Below, in pieces: positions 32,494-44,058 of a stretch of 64,000 nucleotides of DNA. The notes beneath the pieces were generated by a model. The model saw nothing but the letters and a program-made list of their open reading frames with translations. It had not been told where the DNA came from and did no database searches. Every line of letters starts with the position of its first letter. The stretch's first letter is position 1. The DNA comes from Apoda limacodes. Lineage: Eukaryota > Arthropoda > Insecta > Lepidoptera > Limacodidae. A program made the position numbers and the translations under genes. The DNA is taken from NCBI GenBank assembly GCA_946406115.1, contig OX291553.1, positions 501,001-565,000 of the forward strand, read 5' to 3'.

Positions 32494-32737
32494 TGTTATA
32501 CCGGAGATACCGGGTTTTTAAAAAAGAAATTAAATCACAAATAAAACTAATTTAATTATAATTCAATGAAATACAATGTGAAATTAAGGATGAGCAAATG
32601 TCTGTACGCGACGATGGGTAACGGGAAACTGGCTGTCCGTCAGTCAGTTTGTTCTAGGTTCTAAAACTGATGTCTATGGGAAAGGTTTTGTGTTTGTTAA
32701 GGGATCGCATCTCTTCATACTACTTAAGGGTATAACA
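32494..32737 (-). repeat. 244-bp LTR (5' LTR of the gag-bearing element)
   Basis: Bounded by TGTTATACC at 32494 and GGTATAACA at 32729-32737, a 9-bp perfect inverted terminal repeat of TG..CA type. It is next to a PBS-like site and is followed by gag in the right orientation. No second LTR is in the window. Confidence 0.65.
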
Positions 32738-33069
32738 TTACGAAGAGAAAGGGCGAAACGTCACCGCTTATCTTTACCGAACAGTTTCAAAACCAGTTTA
32801 AAAATTATATTAAAAAAATATATTAGTATTAAACCCATCTTAATGTACGATGACATAGAGTCATCGTAAATGATTTCTTATGATAATGTTAATTAAAAAA
32901 GAAATTGAGTTAAGAGGATTTCATATAGAAAATTTCATTTTCCTAACATTTTAAAAAAGTGCATTAAGCTGCATTTGATTCCATACCCATATCTATATAT
33001 CCGTTTATTCGTAAATGAAACATTGACCACCGTGTTCTGTCTATAATATACTCGGTTTTTTTTTTATAT

Positions 33070-34385
33070 AACACTAAGGTGGCAAACAAGCTTGCGGTCC
33101 GTGATGGTAAGCAGTCACCGCAGCCAATGGACGCTTGCAACACCTGGGGCATCACTCGCGCATTTCCGACCATTCAAATATCTAATAATTTCTTTCTTAA
33201 AGAAACCCATCCTGTAGTCCTTAGAGAAAACCTTGGCAGGGAACTCATTCTACAACCCTAGCGTTCGTGGGAGAAAATTTCTCTGAAACTGCATTGTACG
33301 TGACCAATAAAGCAGCAACCTCTGCCCCGACGTGAAGTACTGCCTCGCTCTGTTGAGTACACCTAGTTTTTTGGACACCAGCTTCACTTTGTCTTGCAAA
33401 TGACCTTCGAAATGAACATCGCTGGATATGTCAACGCAAAGGATCCCAATGCTTTTGGAGATGGAGAGGAGAGTGTTCTGGAATTGTTGGACTACAGTGA
33501 ATGGGGTTTTCTTAGCGGTGAATGCGCAGACTTGTGTCTTTGTAGGGTTGAATCGGACCAAGTTAACCCGTCCCCAGTCAGAGACCTTGGACAGTGTGGT
33601 CTCGATTTTAGACACAAGTTCTTCGCGGTTTTCCTCCACAACGGAACGAGGGATGTTTGCATGACCCATGTAATAAGCGTCTCCAGTACTGTCATCTGCA
33701 TAGCAATGCATGTTTTTGGTGTCCAACATGTAATTGACATGCAGTAGAAACAGCGAAGGAGACAGCAAAGAACCTTGCGAGACACCAGCATTAATGTCCA
33801 TGCTATCAGAGCAACTACCGTCAACTACGGCTTGTATGCGTCTGCTGGACAAAAAGCTAGCCACCCATTTGCACAAACTCTCGGGCACTCCGTAAGATGG
33901 CAACTTCGATAGAAGACCCCGGTGCCAGACACGATCGAACGCCTTCGCTATGTCCAGGCTACATGCCAATGCCTCCCCCTGACTCTCAATGGCTAGTGCC
34001 CATCGGTGTGTGAGATACACTAGAAGGTCACCAGTCGAGCGACCGTGGCGAAAGCCATGTTGACGGTCGCTGACCAGGTCGTGTTTTTCTAGGTATCTTA
34101 AAAGCTAAGTATTTATCACACGCTCCATCACCTTGGAGGAGAGAGGTAATAGTGATTGGCCTGTAATTCGATGGATCTGTTCTATCGCCCTTTTTAGGCA
34201 CTGGGTGCACATTCGCAGTCTTCCATGAAAATGAAAATCTCCAAGTGTAGTAGGAGAGTGCGGAGAGGCGCGCAAGTACAGGTCACAACTTAGAAGAACA
34301 CTGTTTAAGTACTACTGCTGGTATACCATCTGGCCCACTCGACTTATGAATATCTAGAGATAGCAACGACTGTCGTCCCCATAAT
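33070..34385 (-). mobile_element. LINE copy (same family as 27968-29545), minus strand
   Basis: Poly(T) at 33055-33065 on + marks the A-tail. Reading minus from about 34375: SGPDGIPAVVL-type fingers, HPVPKKGDRTDPSNYRPI (34210), LDIAKAFDRVWHRGLL, a SQGSLLSPSLFLLHV box, the catalytic CYADDSTGDAYY and VNLVRFNPTKTQV. An internal deletion joins GQRLLLY directly to WSRTMQFQRNF, removing about 300 bp that other copies keep. 5'-truncated in RT. Confidence 0.88.
33250..34020 (-). pseudogene. LINE RT fragment, internally deleted
   Basis: 256 codons open on the minus strand from the YLTHRWALAIES block to FLPRTLGL. The catalytic YADD is intact but the GVPQGS motif reads GVSQGS. Most of the thumb (KSQVRPHMEYCC..) is deleted. 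Upstream fingers are in another frame with stops near 34028 and 34110. Confidence 0.85.
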
Positions 34386-34399
34386 TCTAAAAGATAAGT

Positions 34400-35870
34400 G
34401 CACAACTAGCATAAAATTGCATCAAGATCTCAACGATCAGATACAACAAGTCGTTGCGCTACAGAAATCCGATGACGAGCGTGATCAGTTTAGAAGGCTT
34501 ACAGATTTGGTCAAAATCCAAAAAGAAATCTTAACCTTTACCCTCTCCCCAGAGAGCATAAACTCAGCTCAAGACGTAGATAGCATTAGCGTTATTTTAC
34601 GATGCCCTCAATAAAGCAAAAGAAGCCTCTATTTTGAAAGTAAAATCCCTCTCTGGCAAAACAAGTCTTCCACTATTTTCTGGAAAATTTGGCCCAAAAC
34701 ACGCTGCCCCACAATTAAAAGAGACTTGAACAGGATTAGTTACGATTTTCATGAAGAGATTCTGGAGTATCTGGGCCAATCCTAGGTCAAGTTATGTAAG
34801 ACGGCGAGGAGGACACGACATAAGACCGACTGACACGACGATCAACTAAAACACAGGACCCCATTGCCCTCTCATTGATAACAACAGCCAACGGTATTAT
34901 AAAGCTGAAAATTGAGCTTAGTTGTTGGCTTGTCACTTTGAGGAGCAATTAATGACGAATCTTAGTAAAGACATCGTTCACGAATCCTTAGTTGTGCAAC
35001 GGTACACCAGCAATTTGGCTTCCGTAGTTGCCAAAGCACAACTCTCCAACTGAGTATTGTATTACATGGCGTCGGAAAGGAACAAAGACGATACACGGTC
35101 GGCGTCTTTCTTGACATCGAGCTTGTACGCAGTGTACACGAATGACATCCACACGCTTAAAAATCACGGAGTACGTTGTCTTTGCGTTAATCGCGGATGA
35201 TAGCGCCTTCATGACATCATCGCGTAAGCCCAACATCGCAGCGGCGAGAATGCAAAGGCTACTGGATCTTCCAACATGGCTGGACAAATGAAGAATAGCA
35301 GGCAATGTTGGTAAATTGCAACCATGCTCACAAGCCAAAAAAGCAACTTACTTTGAGTAAGACTTCGATTTACAACCTTAAATTTGAGGGACCAACCCAC
35401 GAAATGGCAAAATGCATAAAATGACGTACCACTTGATCAATAGAGCCAATGGAGCTAGAGCAGTGCTATAGCCACTCTTATCATCAAAGCTACTGCTCAG
35501 GACCAAACTCCGCATCTATAAAATGTTTGTAAGGTCTAGGCTAACGTATGCATCCCCAGCATGGTTTTTTCTGATTGCATTCTCCTATAGATAACGAATT
35601 TAAAGAGTGCAAAATGTAGCACAAAGAAACAAAGCCTAAGAGCTGGCTGTTACGTCAGGAACTCCACTATAGCGAGGAATATCAAGGTGCCAACAGTAGC
35701 GATATTCATCCAACAGCTGGAAATGAAACTGTTCGATAGAGCGGACAACAGTCCGCACGAATAACTTAGGGGTATCGCTCTTTAACGCAAGACCTCTAGA
35801 AAATAGTAGACTTCTTCAAAGAGAACTGCTGTACTTAATCAAAAAGGAAATTTAACGTTTATTAGACTTC
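34400..35870 (+). mobile_element. Degenerate Jockey-type LINE fragment
   Basis: In shifting + frames I can follow the same order as the 24.8-27.5 kb element. The matches are PTIKRDLNRISYDFHEEI (like its VKRDLNKISAEL), HCPLIDNNSQRYY (like CPLIDPAGIRHYH), LYAVYTNDIHTL, DDSAFMTSSRKPNIAAARMQ, LRTKLRIYKMFVRSRLTYASPAWF, and a C-terminal ARPLENSRLLQRELLYLI. Frameshifts and stops are frequent and the region between fingers and palm is deleted, so it is older than the neighbouring Jockey copy. Confidence 0.75.
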
Positions 35871-35899
35871 ATTAAACCTAACCAGGGGTGAAAACAGAT

Positions 35900-37180
35900 C
35901 GCCGTCAGAACGTGAATAAGCGCTCCATATTACAGTGCGCAATGTACAACGGGAGCACTTAGGGACTTTATTATGGGTATATTTAAGCTGGTCGCTCCAA
36001 GATCAAAGGAGCTTTGGCCATACTAAACCATTGCTCAACGATCGCGTTCTCATTTGCGTAGGTGGCCGATTACGTAATGCAAACTTGCCTTATGGAGCTC
36101 GGCATCCGCTACTTCTGCCTAAGGATAGCCACTGAACCTTGCTGTTGATCCAGGATCGCCATTTAAGAATCTCTCATGCGGGACTCAGCTGTCTTCTTGC
36201 ATACTCTAACGAGATTTTTGGATTGTCTCGGCTCGAAGGGTTATAAGGAGTGTGCTCTTTAAGTGCATACCATGTATTAGGCTCAAGGCAAATTTGACTA
36301 AGCCACAAATGGGCGATTTACCTCCCGATCGAGTAAACCCGCTCGCGTCTAATGTTGGAACTGATTTCGCAGGTCCCTTCAACATTAAGACTTCTACCTT
36401 GCGCAACGCTAATTTAGCCAAGGCATACTTTTAGGCGTATTTGTGTGTCTTGTTACGAAGGGCGTCTACCTTGAGGTACTCTCCTCTCTTTCCACTGAGG
36501 CTTTCAGTGTCTGTCTTTCTCGCTTCGTTAGCCGCCGTGGATTGCCAAATATCATCCGTTTAGATTGCGGCATCAACTATAAGGGTGCTGTTCGGTATTT
36601 ACGAGAAGCCTACTAGTTCCTTGTTGTAAATCAGCAGGGCATATGACATCACCTTTCCCGCAAGGAAATTAAGTGGATTTTCGATCCCCCCGCATATCCT
36701 TCTTAGGGCGGAGTTTTCGAAGCGGCGGTGAAGGTAGCAAAGACACATCTTTGCCGCGTTGTCGGCGATACTGTTCTCACCTTCGAGGAGCTTTCTACAG
36801 TCTTCTGTAAAATTGTGGCCATGCTCAATTTAAGGCCCCTCTTTCCGATTTCTCCGGACCCAAATGATTTTGAGGTGTTGACTCGTGGTAATTTTTTGGT
36901 GGATGGGTCCTTGACGGCCCTACCCTAGTATCCCTTATTAGATACTCCACTCAACCGCTTGGCACGGTTTGAACTGCTGCAGCAGATGTCATAGCGCTTT
37001 TGGAAAAGGTTTTCTCTTGAGTATCTTCATCTCTTGCAGCAGCGAGTGCGTTGCTCGGATCATACTGAACCCCCAAAAGTGGTTGATCTTGTCCTGGAAA
37101 AGCAGATGAATATGCCACCTCTTCTTTGCAAGTGTGGCCGCATCCTTCGACTCTTTTCTCGGCTTGGATGGCGTTCCTCG
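35900..37180 (+). mobile_element. BEL/Pao integrase relic
   Basis: Fragments of BEL/Pao pol are in order on +. They are LICVGGRLRNANLPYGARHPLLLPKD (about 36050-36130), RISHAGL and CIPCIRLKA of the zinc-binding domain, GTDFAGPFNIKTS (36358) with the first catalytic Asp, LCRVVGDTVLTFEEL (36748), SPDPNDFEVLTRG, and LNRLARFELLQQM / LLQQRVRCSDHTEPPKVVDLVL near 37000-37090. The core between the catalytic residues has stops and frameshifts. Gag, protease and RT are absent here. Confidence 0.85.
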
Positions 37181-38689
37181 CGTTGCTGAAATTTTATTAG
37201 TTGACTCGATTCTTACGAGAGCTGTTGCTACTGTGTCGCGATTGCCGATTTCTCACGCAGCTGGCCGAAATCGGGTATAGTTTAGATTGCGTGATTGATG
37301 GTAACAGGTGTACACCCGGAAAGTTTCTTGTCACTTCATTTTCCCTTAGGCTTGTTTCCGAAGTGACAGTACGTTAAATGGTGTTCATTTGTTGCCGAAC
37401 TGTCGTGTTGGAGCTGGGCTACTTCATGATATACAAAGTCTGTGAGTCTGTGAGTATGTGTATGCATATGGGTATGTGTGCACGTTTGTGTGATGCGCTC
37501 TCTCGCGTTTGGCGGGCGGCCGATGGTGTATTGCAGCGGGATATTAATACTATGTTTATTATATTATTATACTGGTACGCACGCATATATGTAACTTATA
37601 CATATAGGTATATTTTTCTAGTAGTATCAATTTTTGATATACTGTTTGTGTTTTATGTATATTTATGTGTGTCTTTGTAATACATACTTAAACATAAACT
37701 TTACATAAATACATACTTATACAAGGTGTAAGGTTAATGGTGTATACTCCCGTTACGTACGTGTGCACCATGTATCATATGAATACTATGCCGATGTCAG
37801 AAGGTGGAAATTGTGAACTGTGTAAATTTCCATACAAACTAAATCAATTTTTTCCTTATTTAATTTTTTGCACAACCCGAACTTTAATCAAATATGACTT
37901 ACGCGCCACGGCATAAAAAAATCTTCGGTACCTATGAGAGCCTAGTACTTCAGCGAATCCGCGCGCCGTGCTCGTGAAAATGCTAACTTTTATTTTATTT
38001 AGGTAATAAAACTAATATTAACTTACAGGCTTACGCATCTGTCCACACACGACGATATTCATAATGATCACAAAAGCACAGTATCCATAGTCACTTTTCA
38101 CAATCACTATACACCAATTCTTTCGTCTGTCCATCACTGTCGACAGTCTCCCATACTCCTCATTGGTTGACTTCAAGGACTAAACCACCGCGTCGGCTAC
38201 TGGTAGTAGGATCCTCTTCGAGATCTTGGCCTCCCTTCGCTATCACGTTTGAGGAAGCTCCCAGTTTCGTTAAGCCTGTGTGAAAACAGCGTAATCTTGG
38301 GATATGCTGGTCTGCCAGTAACGTACCGCTGTACCTTACGCACATGTATGGTGAAAACACTAAACCCCTGTAGTTTGTTATAGTAGGAAGGTAAAATACC
38401 TAATAAAAATCATATCACTGAACACTCAACACTCAACATGTACGCACAAGATAAAACACAACTGAACTTATTTAATTCGATTCTTGGCATTTTCTAAGAG
38501 ATCTGTAGATCTGTAGATCTGTAGCGCCGCGCCGGAGTAAATAAATTGTAAGTAAGTAATTACATTAAAATGTTGTCAATATTCTGAAACTAAACTATCT
38601 TATACTTTTAATTATTATGTGCCTTTACACAAAACACAATGACTTACCTACATGTAATTTTTCAACATATTTTTTTGGGCTGGTAACAT
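37181..38689. other. Intron; possible BEL LTR region, no gene
   Basis: Sequence just after the integrase may include a BEL/Pao 3' LTR (for example TGTTGCCGAACTG near 37390), but I cannot find both ends. Otherwise it is AT-rich, with a GT-rich patch (37440-37490) and AGATCTGT x3 at about 38501-38525. ORFs here show no family resemblance. Confidence 0.4.
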
Positions 38690-39680
38690 TCGCATAGAAG
38701 GTGACTCCCCGAAATTTAGGGTACTGTTTTCGCTTTATTTGACCTTATTTGAAAATACTAGCTCTTGTTTATGCAGCCCTCGTACGAAAAGTTTAGTTTT
38801 TGATGATTTTGGTGATATTTCGCACTGATAAGGTTTGTATGTATGTTTTTTCTTTACTCTGAGGCTGTGTAATGTATGTAAAGATATGCATTTCGTAGTC
38901 ATTTGAATAATAGGTACCTATCTAGGAGTAAAAAATAGCAAGTAGCTAAGACCACCTATTAAAATAATATTTGTTTAAATGTTTGATAACAGGTATTTAT
39001 TTGATAATACCTACGTCCGCAGCCACTAAGTCATGGTAGACTAAGTATAACCTAAAATTCCGTGAACAAAGAAAGGTCTGTGCCCTGCAGTGGGGACACA
39101 TAGAAACAGGCAAATCCACATAAATTACTTGAGTAGCAACAGATATACTCTGTTAGTGCACGAATATACGTAAATTAATTTTCGAGAACCTTTCATTATT
39201 TATAAAAAAGACAAAAATTTTGCTATCTCATGTGGTCAGAGTAATTCCCCGAAAATTAGGCTACCTTTCACAGCTATATTTGACCTTATTCAAAAATACT
39301 AGTTCTTATTTATGCAGTCTTAGTACGTGAATACGCCTAAGTGTATTTTTTTACTGATTATAATGACTTTTTGCACTGAGATGAATGAAGTAAAAGTAGG
39401 ATTGAATTGTTTGACGTAATTAGTGGTTACTTGAAAAGAAATGCGCGATATCATAGTATTTATGGATAGTTATGTCTAATAATAAAATTAGTTTGTTTTA
39501 GACTGAATTTGAATTGTTGGTATGTATAGGCATCAAAATAATATTTTTTTAAGATTAATAGTAGGTATTTCATAATATCGCAAAATCGCATACATTACTT
39601 GAGTACACAAAAATACAGAACCCCTCATAATTTTATTTCAGAAAGAGAGAAAAATCTTGCTACTTCTTTTAATTTCACTT
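38690..39680. repeat. Diverged ~540-bp tandem duplication
   Basis: Several blocks recur in the same order about 540 bp apart. Examples are TGACTCCCCGAAATTTAGGGTAC with TTTGACCTTATTTGAAAATACTAG at 38700-38760 and TAATTCCCCGAAAATTAGGCTAC with TTTGACCTTATTCAAAAATACTAG at 39240-39300. AATAATATTTGTTTAA..AGGTATTT and ATTACTTGAGTA blocks follow in both. Old and indel-rich. Confidence 0.7.
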
Positions 39681-39684
39681 GTTT

Positions 39685-39746
39685 GTGATGTTGAGTGTAT
39701 GTGTGAGTGGAAGTTGTGATGTTGAGTGTATGTGTGAGTGAAAGTT
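39685..39746. repeat. 31-bp tandem repeat, two units
   Basis: GTGATGTTGAGTGTATGTGT followed by GAGTGRAAGTT occurs twice head to tail, with one base difference. Confidence 0.95.
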
Positions 39747-40314
39747 GATGCACACTTAAAGAGTCGCGCCGCAGAGGCGAACATGTAAAGGTAATAATTT
39801 AGTATCTCATCTGTGCCTACAGTTACAGTTCACACAACATACTTTTTCGCAATGTTCAAATTTAAGAAATAGGTACAAACCTAGATGTTATCCCTGCAGT
39901 TACTGTCAAACGTCAATAGTTTGAAAATAAGAAAATACTTCAGTTAGTCATAAATTATGTGTTAAAATCTAAAATTGTTATTCAATAATTAATTTAAATT
40001 CATTTAAAACCAAATATCATTTATAAACCAAAACTAAATACGATAAAAATAAAATAAGCATTCGCCAGAATGACAGTAGGTAGAAATAAAGTGATTAGCA
40101 CCGCCTACCTGTATTTTTATTCTTTCGCCTGGTATTTTGGGGTCAACGGTCATAGTAATATACAGCTGATTCCATCATAATTATGAATTAAATCAGCTAT
40201 TTCAGGGCTGTCGCTGCAACGTTTAAGATACAAAAGGAAATTTCTCAACTGGATACTCCGTTGTTCCGTGAGCCAGGGACAAACGAACAGACATACTATC
40301 GCATTTATAATTTA
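39747..40314. other. AT-rich intron, nothing recognised
   Basis: No coding similarity and no clear repeat. Confidence 0.5.
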
Positions 40315-40550
40315 CTAGCTTTGGCCCGCGGTTCCACCCACCCTAAATTCGATCATCGGTGTAGGATTTCAACAGCAACTCCTCAATTATAGAGAAAAAA
40401 AATAGATAGCATGTGACGTTTTCAAGTAGCTTATGTCCTTTTCCGGGACTTAAACTATCGCCTTGCCAAATTTCATCTTGATCGGTTTAGCAGTTTGAGC
40501 GTTAAGTCGTAACAGACAGAGTAACTCTCGCATTTATAATATTTATTATT
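40315..40550 (+). repeat. Dispersed short repeat (TAGCTTTGGCCCGCGG type)
   Basis: Starts CTAGCTTTGGCCCGCGG and contains GTAGGATTTCAACAGCAACTCCTCAATTATAG and CCAAATTTCATC..GATCGGTTTAGC, ending ..CTCGCATTTATAATATTTA. I recall this layout from a widespread lepidopteran interspersed repeat. A second copy of the first half is at 62878. Confidence 0.65.
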
Positions 40551-41454
40551 ATATTTTGAATGGTTTAAAGTATATGTTTATTTATCAGACAGCATTCAGA
40601 ATATATTGCAAAACACTGATGTCATACTGTAACGCCCTCCCCCCCCCCCAACAAAAATATAAATCTATGAATAAGATAATAAAATGTTCAAAAACTTCGA
40701 AGGCCTCAACCCCACTCACTTAAAGAGTGAGAGAAATTAAATCTAAATAAATATTTAATAACGATGTAGATAATTATCTTATTTGGCCAAGCGTGATCGT
40801 CAAAAGTGGTAGGATCCGAAAACCGTTGTGTTAAATAAGTAGTAACCCCAGTTCTTTTGGAGGTACGTTAGAGTAATGTAGCAATCAATAGTATTCATAA
40901 TAAGCGTAGAAAAAAATAGTCAAGAAAATAAATATAGCTAAACCTACGATCATAAATAATGCCTACTTTGAGTTTTCACTATTTCTAAAGTCGGTACAAA
41001 ACCACCTAAACACCATTCGTTTTGTAGAGTGGGAACCAGGTAGCTCAGCGTTCAGGACTTGCGACCTGAAAGTAGGTATAAGGGGCGCCCCCTTACAATG
41101 TACATTAGCGCTAAACTACACTAGCTAACCAGCCACAATAGTAAAACCCTACTAACGCCGCTAAGGATGGACATGTATTACACATAGTAATTACTGTATC
41201 TCTTGGCAGACTTAGTTTAGTGGGCTATATAATTATTATGGCTGGTATAATCTTAGTTCCCACTTCTACTTTCATAAAAGATTTATCTTAATCTAGCTGA
41301 AAATGTCGTAGAAACAAGATTCTTTAATATATTCCTTCCTATTGAGGTGATTGAGATTTCTTTCTACCATAAATTTCTAACCGGCAAAAGCGGGCCCGTC
41401 ATTTGGATGTTTAAACATTAATTTAGATATTTTTAAAACACAACCCAAAGGATT
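40551..41454. other. AT-rich intron with a small inverted-repeat element
   Basis: Mostly featureless. GTAGAGTGGGAACC (41024) and its inverse GTTCCCACTTCTAC (41255-41268) bound about 245 bp that starts with a tRNA-like AGCTCAGCGTTCAGGAC stretch. It is possibly a MITE or SINE relic. Confidence 0.45.
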
Positions 41455-41832
41455 TCACAACGAACATACAATATTTTCACTGTAAATTCTAGGATAAAAG
41501 TATTTAGTAACCAGTAATGGTGGTACAATCTGGCTGTAGTTTAACCCCACTTGGTAGCTTCTAGTGATACAAGCGTAGACTATGATTTCCTCCTTCTCGG
41601 GCAGCGGTCCGAAAATTTTAACGACGGCAATTGAATGTTCTGTATGTATGGGACCACGCACTTTTATCACCACTAACCCCTCTCTAACAACCTTCTCACC
41701 CCACATTTCAAACCCCTCAATCCTATTTTTTATTCCCGACGGATTTCCGGCTTTAATTAATTTTAACAAAGAAAAAAGAATATCTTTTAAGTATAATTCT
41801 AGTAATGTTGGTTGGGGTACTCTTATAGAGTC
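41455..41832 (-). CDS. Unassigned 125-codon ORF in ST7 intron 1
   Basis: I do not recognise this protein. On the minus strand a frame opens after ATTAATTTAG (a possible splice acceptor at 41833-41834) and runs 125 codons from DSIRVPQPTLLELY to a TGA at 41455-41457. The only in-frame Met near the start is lacking, so it could be an internal or terminal exon. The sequence is well mixed and amphipathic (KLIKAGNPSGIKNRIEGFEM, EGLVVIKVRGPIH, SIAVVKIFGPLPEKEEI), unlike the biased ORFs around it. It may be an exon of a nested antisense gene, a decayed transposon protein, or chance. No partner exon was found. Confidence 0.3.
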   Translation of the reverse strand, partial: DSIRVPQPTLLELYLKDILFSLLKLIKAGNPSGIKNRIEGFEMWGEKVVREGLVVIKVRGPIHTEHSIAVVKIFGPLPEKEEIIVYACITRSYQVGLNYSQIVPPLLVTKYFYPRIYSENIVCSL

Positions 41833-41834
41833 CT

Positions 41835-42811
41835 AAATTAATACTTACGGTCTAGATAAAACGGCCTAATTATCCTAAACTAATAGAATAGTAATATTAT
41901 GTTCTAAATGTTCGTAAAGTTTTAACAAACCCCGGGTAAGTTCAAATAAACTAACACGTCATACCATTATACGGAATACGTGAAAACCAAGACAACTACC
42001 CTTTATCATTGTTAGAATATTTATTGTACGAGGCTACCCTAATGGTTGTTAAACGACTCACTTAGGTAAGTTTCGCGGGTGTTTTCAATATTATAAAAGT
42101 TCTAAGTAACTTCACCTTACGGGGTTTTACTCAATAGTATAGAATTCCTAATAACAGTATCATTACTATTTAACTAAGGCAATAATATTAATAAGAAAAG
42201 AAAATCGCTGATAACAAAACAAGTCCTATCTAGAGGGTCTCCGATTTATCCTACGTTTAATTTCCTGAATAAAATTTTATTCGAGTAAAAGTTATGAAAC
42301 TACCTTAAAAAGCATATGAAACGTGCTTCCATTTCTATATCACTTAACCACCAATCAGCAGTTGTCTTAAAACGTCCTCCAATGAACTTGCCTTCCAAAC
42401 AAACATCCAATCACAGTACGTTTTAAAGCATCCATACTCGCGCCACTGGTTCAAAACTTACGCAACCTCATTTTGTCCAAGGTCCGAATCTATAAATCGG
42501 GAGTTAGATTACTTCTTACGTTTAACAATTAATTTTGTGTTGATGTTTATGATTCGTAAGTATAATGTAATATTTTACATTTGAGTCATCGGTATTCAAC
42601 TTTTTGTTAGCTTCAAACCTTTCATAAAATAAATCATAATTTTTCAGCTAATGTATAAAATTACTGAACTTGTATATTTAAACGCGCCATTCTAATTTAA
42701 AGATGCATTTTACTTTAGGTAGTAAGTTTATTGAGAATTGTTTACTAATGTAAATTTTCGCGCTAAAACTTGAATAAAACATTGCATTACAAAAATGTTA
42801 AGGCATAAATA
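41835..42811. other. AT-rich intron, nothing recognised
   Basis: No coding similarity, RNA gene or repeat seen. Confidence 0.5.
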
Positions 42812-43021
42812 TTGGTATCGTCACAATACCTAAACCATCACGAGATAAATTTAAATTATTTATACCAAGATCCAATTTCGATATGTATGGGAAAAAACGG
42901 ATACTCTATAGCAATAAAAATATGTAATAAATTGCCTGTTCAAATTAAAGACCTTCCATACAATTTATTTAAAATAAGGTTAACAAGATGGTTGCAGTAT
43001 TGCAGAATATTTAAATTTTAA
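42812..43021 (+). pseudogene. LINE C-terminal tail fragment
   Basis: 69 codons: GKNGYSIAIKICNKLPVQIKDL followed by PYNLFKIRLTRWL. The pattern of I.I.N.LP..IKDLP...FK..L..WL is the extreme C-terminus of Jockey/CR1-group LINE RTs. Nothing upstream resembles RT, so this is a short 5'-truncated insertion. Confidence 0.65.
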
Positions 43022-43922
43022 ACCATAATATGAAATAAAATCTAAATTATATTTAATTATAAGTTATTAATGAAATAATTTTTAATCACAAATATGTACG
43101 TAATATCTTCTGATTACTTTTATAGTATATTTTTTTTGACTTTTCATTCCATAAATTTATTACCTGACATAAATTTAATACCTACATGAAATTGATTTAA
43201 TTTTCACGCACTTTGTAATAAGTAAAGGTGTTAAATGAATTTACATGATAAAACCTATTTAACTTTTCTTTGCTGACTCAGTATTAACGCACGCCTTTTG
43301 AAGTAGAATAAGAGATATATATAAATATTGTAAAAAGAACATTTTGTACCTTGAATTTAAAAAACTTCAACAAATAGGCGATCCTTCGAATAACGCGCTC
43401 ATAAAATATGACTCTATCATAGCTGATCCTCCCAAAGTCCGTATTTGGTCATGGGCAGTTTTACTAAGTCCAGGCAGTTCGATTTGTTCCCCCAACTGTC
43501 GCTGTTAGGTCAGTATTCACACGATGACGCTAACCATGGTGGAGACCACCATAAAGGATGATTAATTCAACTGCAGAACAGCCTTGCGTCGCAGTCTGTT
43601 GGATTAGAATTGGTAGGCACATGCCTCCATTTTTGACATTTTATTTATAATGATGTATTTAACGTCTCTGCCAATTTTCAGCTCTATACGACTTTTGGCT
43701 AAGTTTTGACTTATTTTGACTGGATTAAACTGTATCGATGTAAACTCGGCGATTTTCAAGAAGTTCGATTTTATGTTTAATGGCGGAGTGCTAATACGTA
43801 ACATTTCCTTTTATTTCCCTTTTATTAGTTATTAGTAACTGTTGGTCTTCCAATAAATAAATAAATAAAACTACCTGTGTATGAACAGGACGGTACATTT
43901 TTTAATGTCATAGAAACATTGC
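43022..43922. other. AT-rich intron, nothing firmly recognised
   Basis: Contains a 66-codon minus ORF (43604-43804) without recognisable similarity. Confidence 0.45.
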
Positions 43923-44058
43923 GTAAGATCACAGATGCAAATTATATAAGATCACAGATGCCAATTGTGTAAGATCACAGATGCCAATTGTGTAAGATCA
44001 CAGATACCAATTGTGTAAGATTACATATGGCAATTGTGTAAGGTCACAGATGCACACA
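43923..44058. repeat. 23-bp tandem array before ST7 exon 2
   Basis: Five full units and one partial unit of GTAAGATCACAGATGCCAATT with small variation. The array ends 103 bp before exon 2. Units repeat GTAAGAT, a cryptic donor-like string. There are no unique spacers, so it is a minisatellite. Confidence 0.92.

Larger units (their letters stand above)
30803..32737 (-). mobile_element. Gypsy-class LTR element: 5' LTR, leader, gag
   Basis: On the minus strand the order is a 244-bp LTR (32737-32494), a PBS-like site at 32493-32475 (TTGGTGGCAGCAGTGGGATC), a ~740-bp leader, and gag from 31737 to about 30805. The element stops at the (TA)n repeat; pol, env and the 3' LTR are absent. The gag architecture is of the gypsy/mag type. 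Confidence 0.75.

Noticed and set aside
32964..33173. Minus ORF near the LINE poly(A) tail
   Set aside because: Mixes the LINE 3' UTR with flanking intron; not a gene.
37378..37680. 100-codon + ORF with hydrophobic end
   Set aside because: AT-rich low-complexity reading just after the BEL integrase; no conserved motif.
43923..44058. CRISPR-like repeat array
   Set aside because: Units are head to tail with no unique spacers, in an animal intron.
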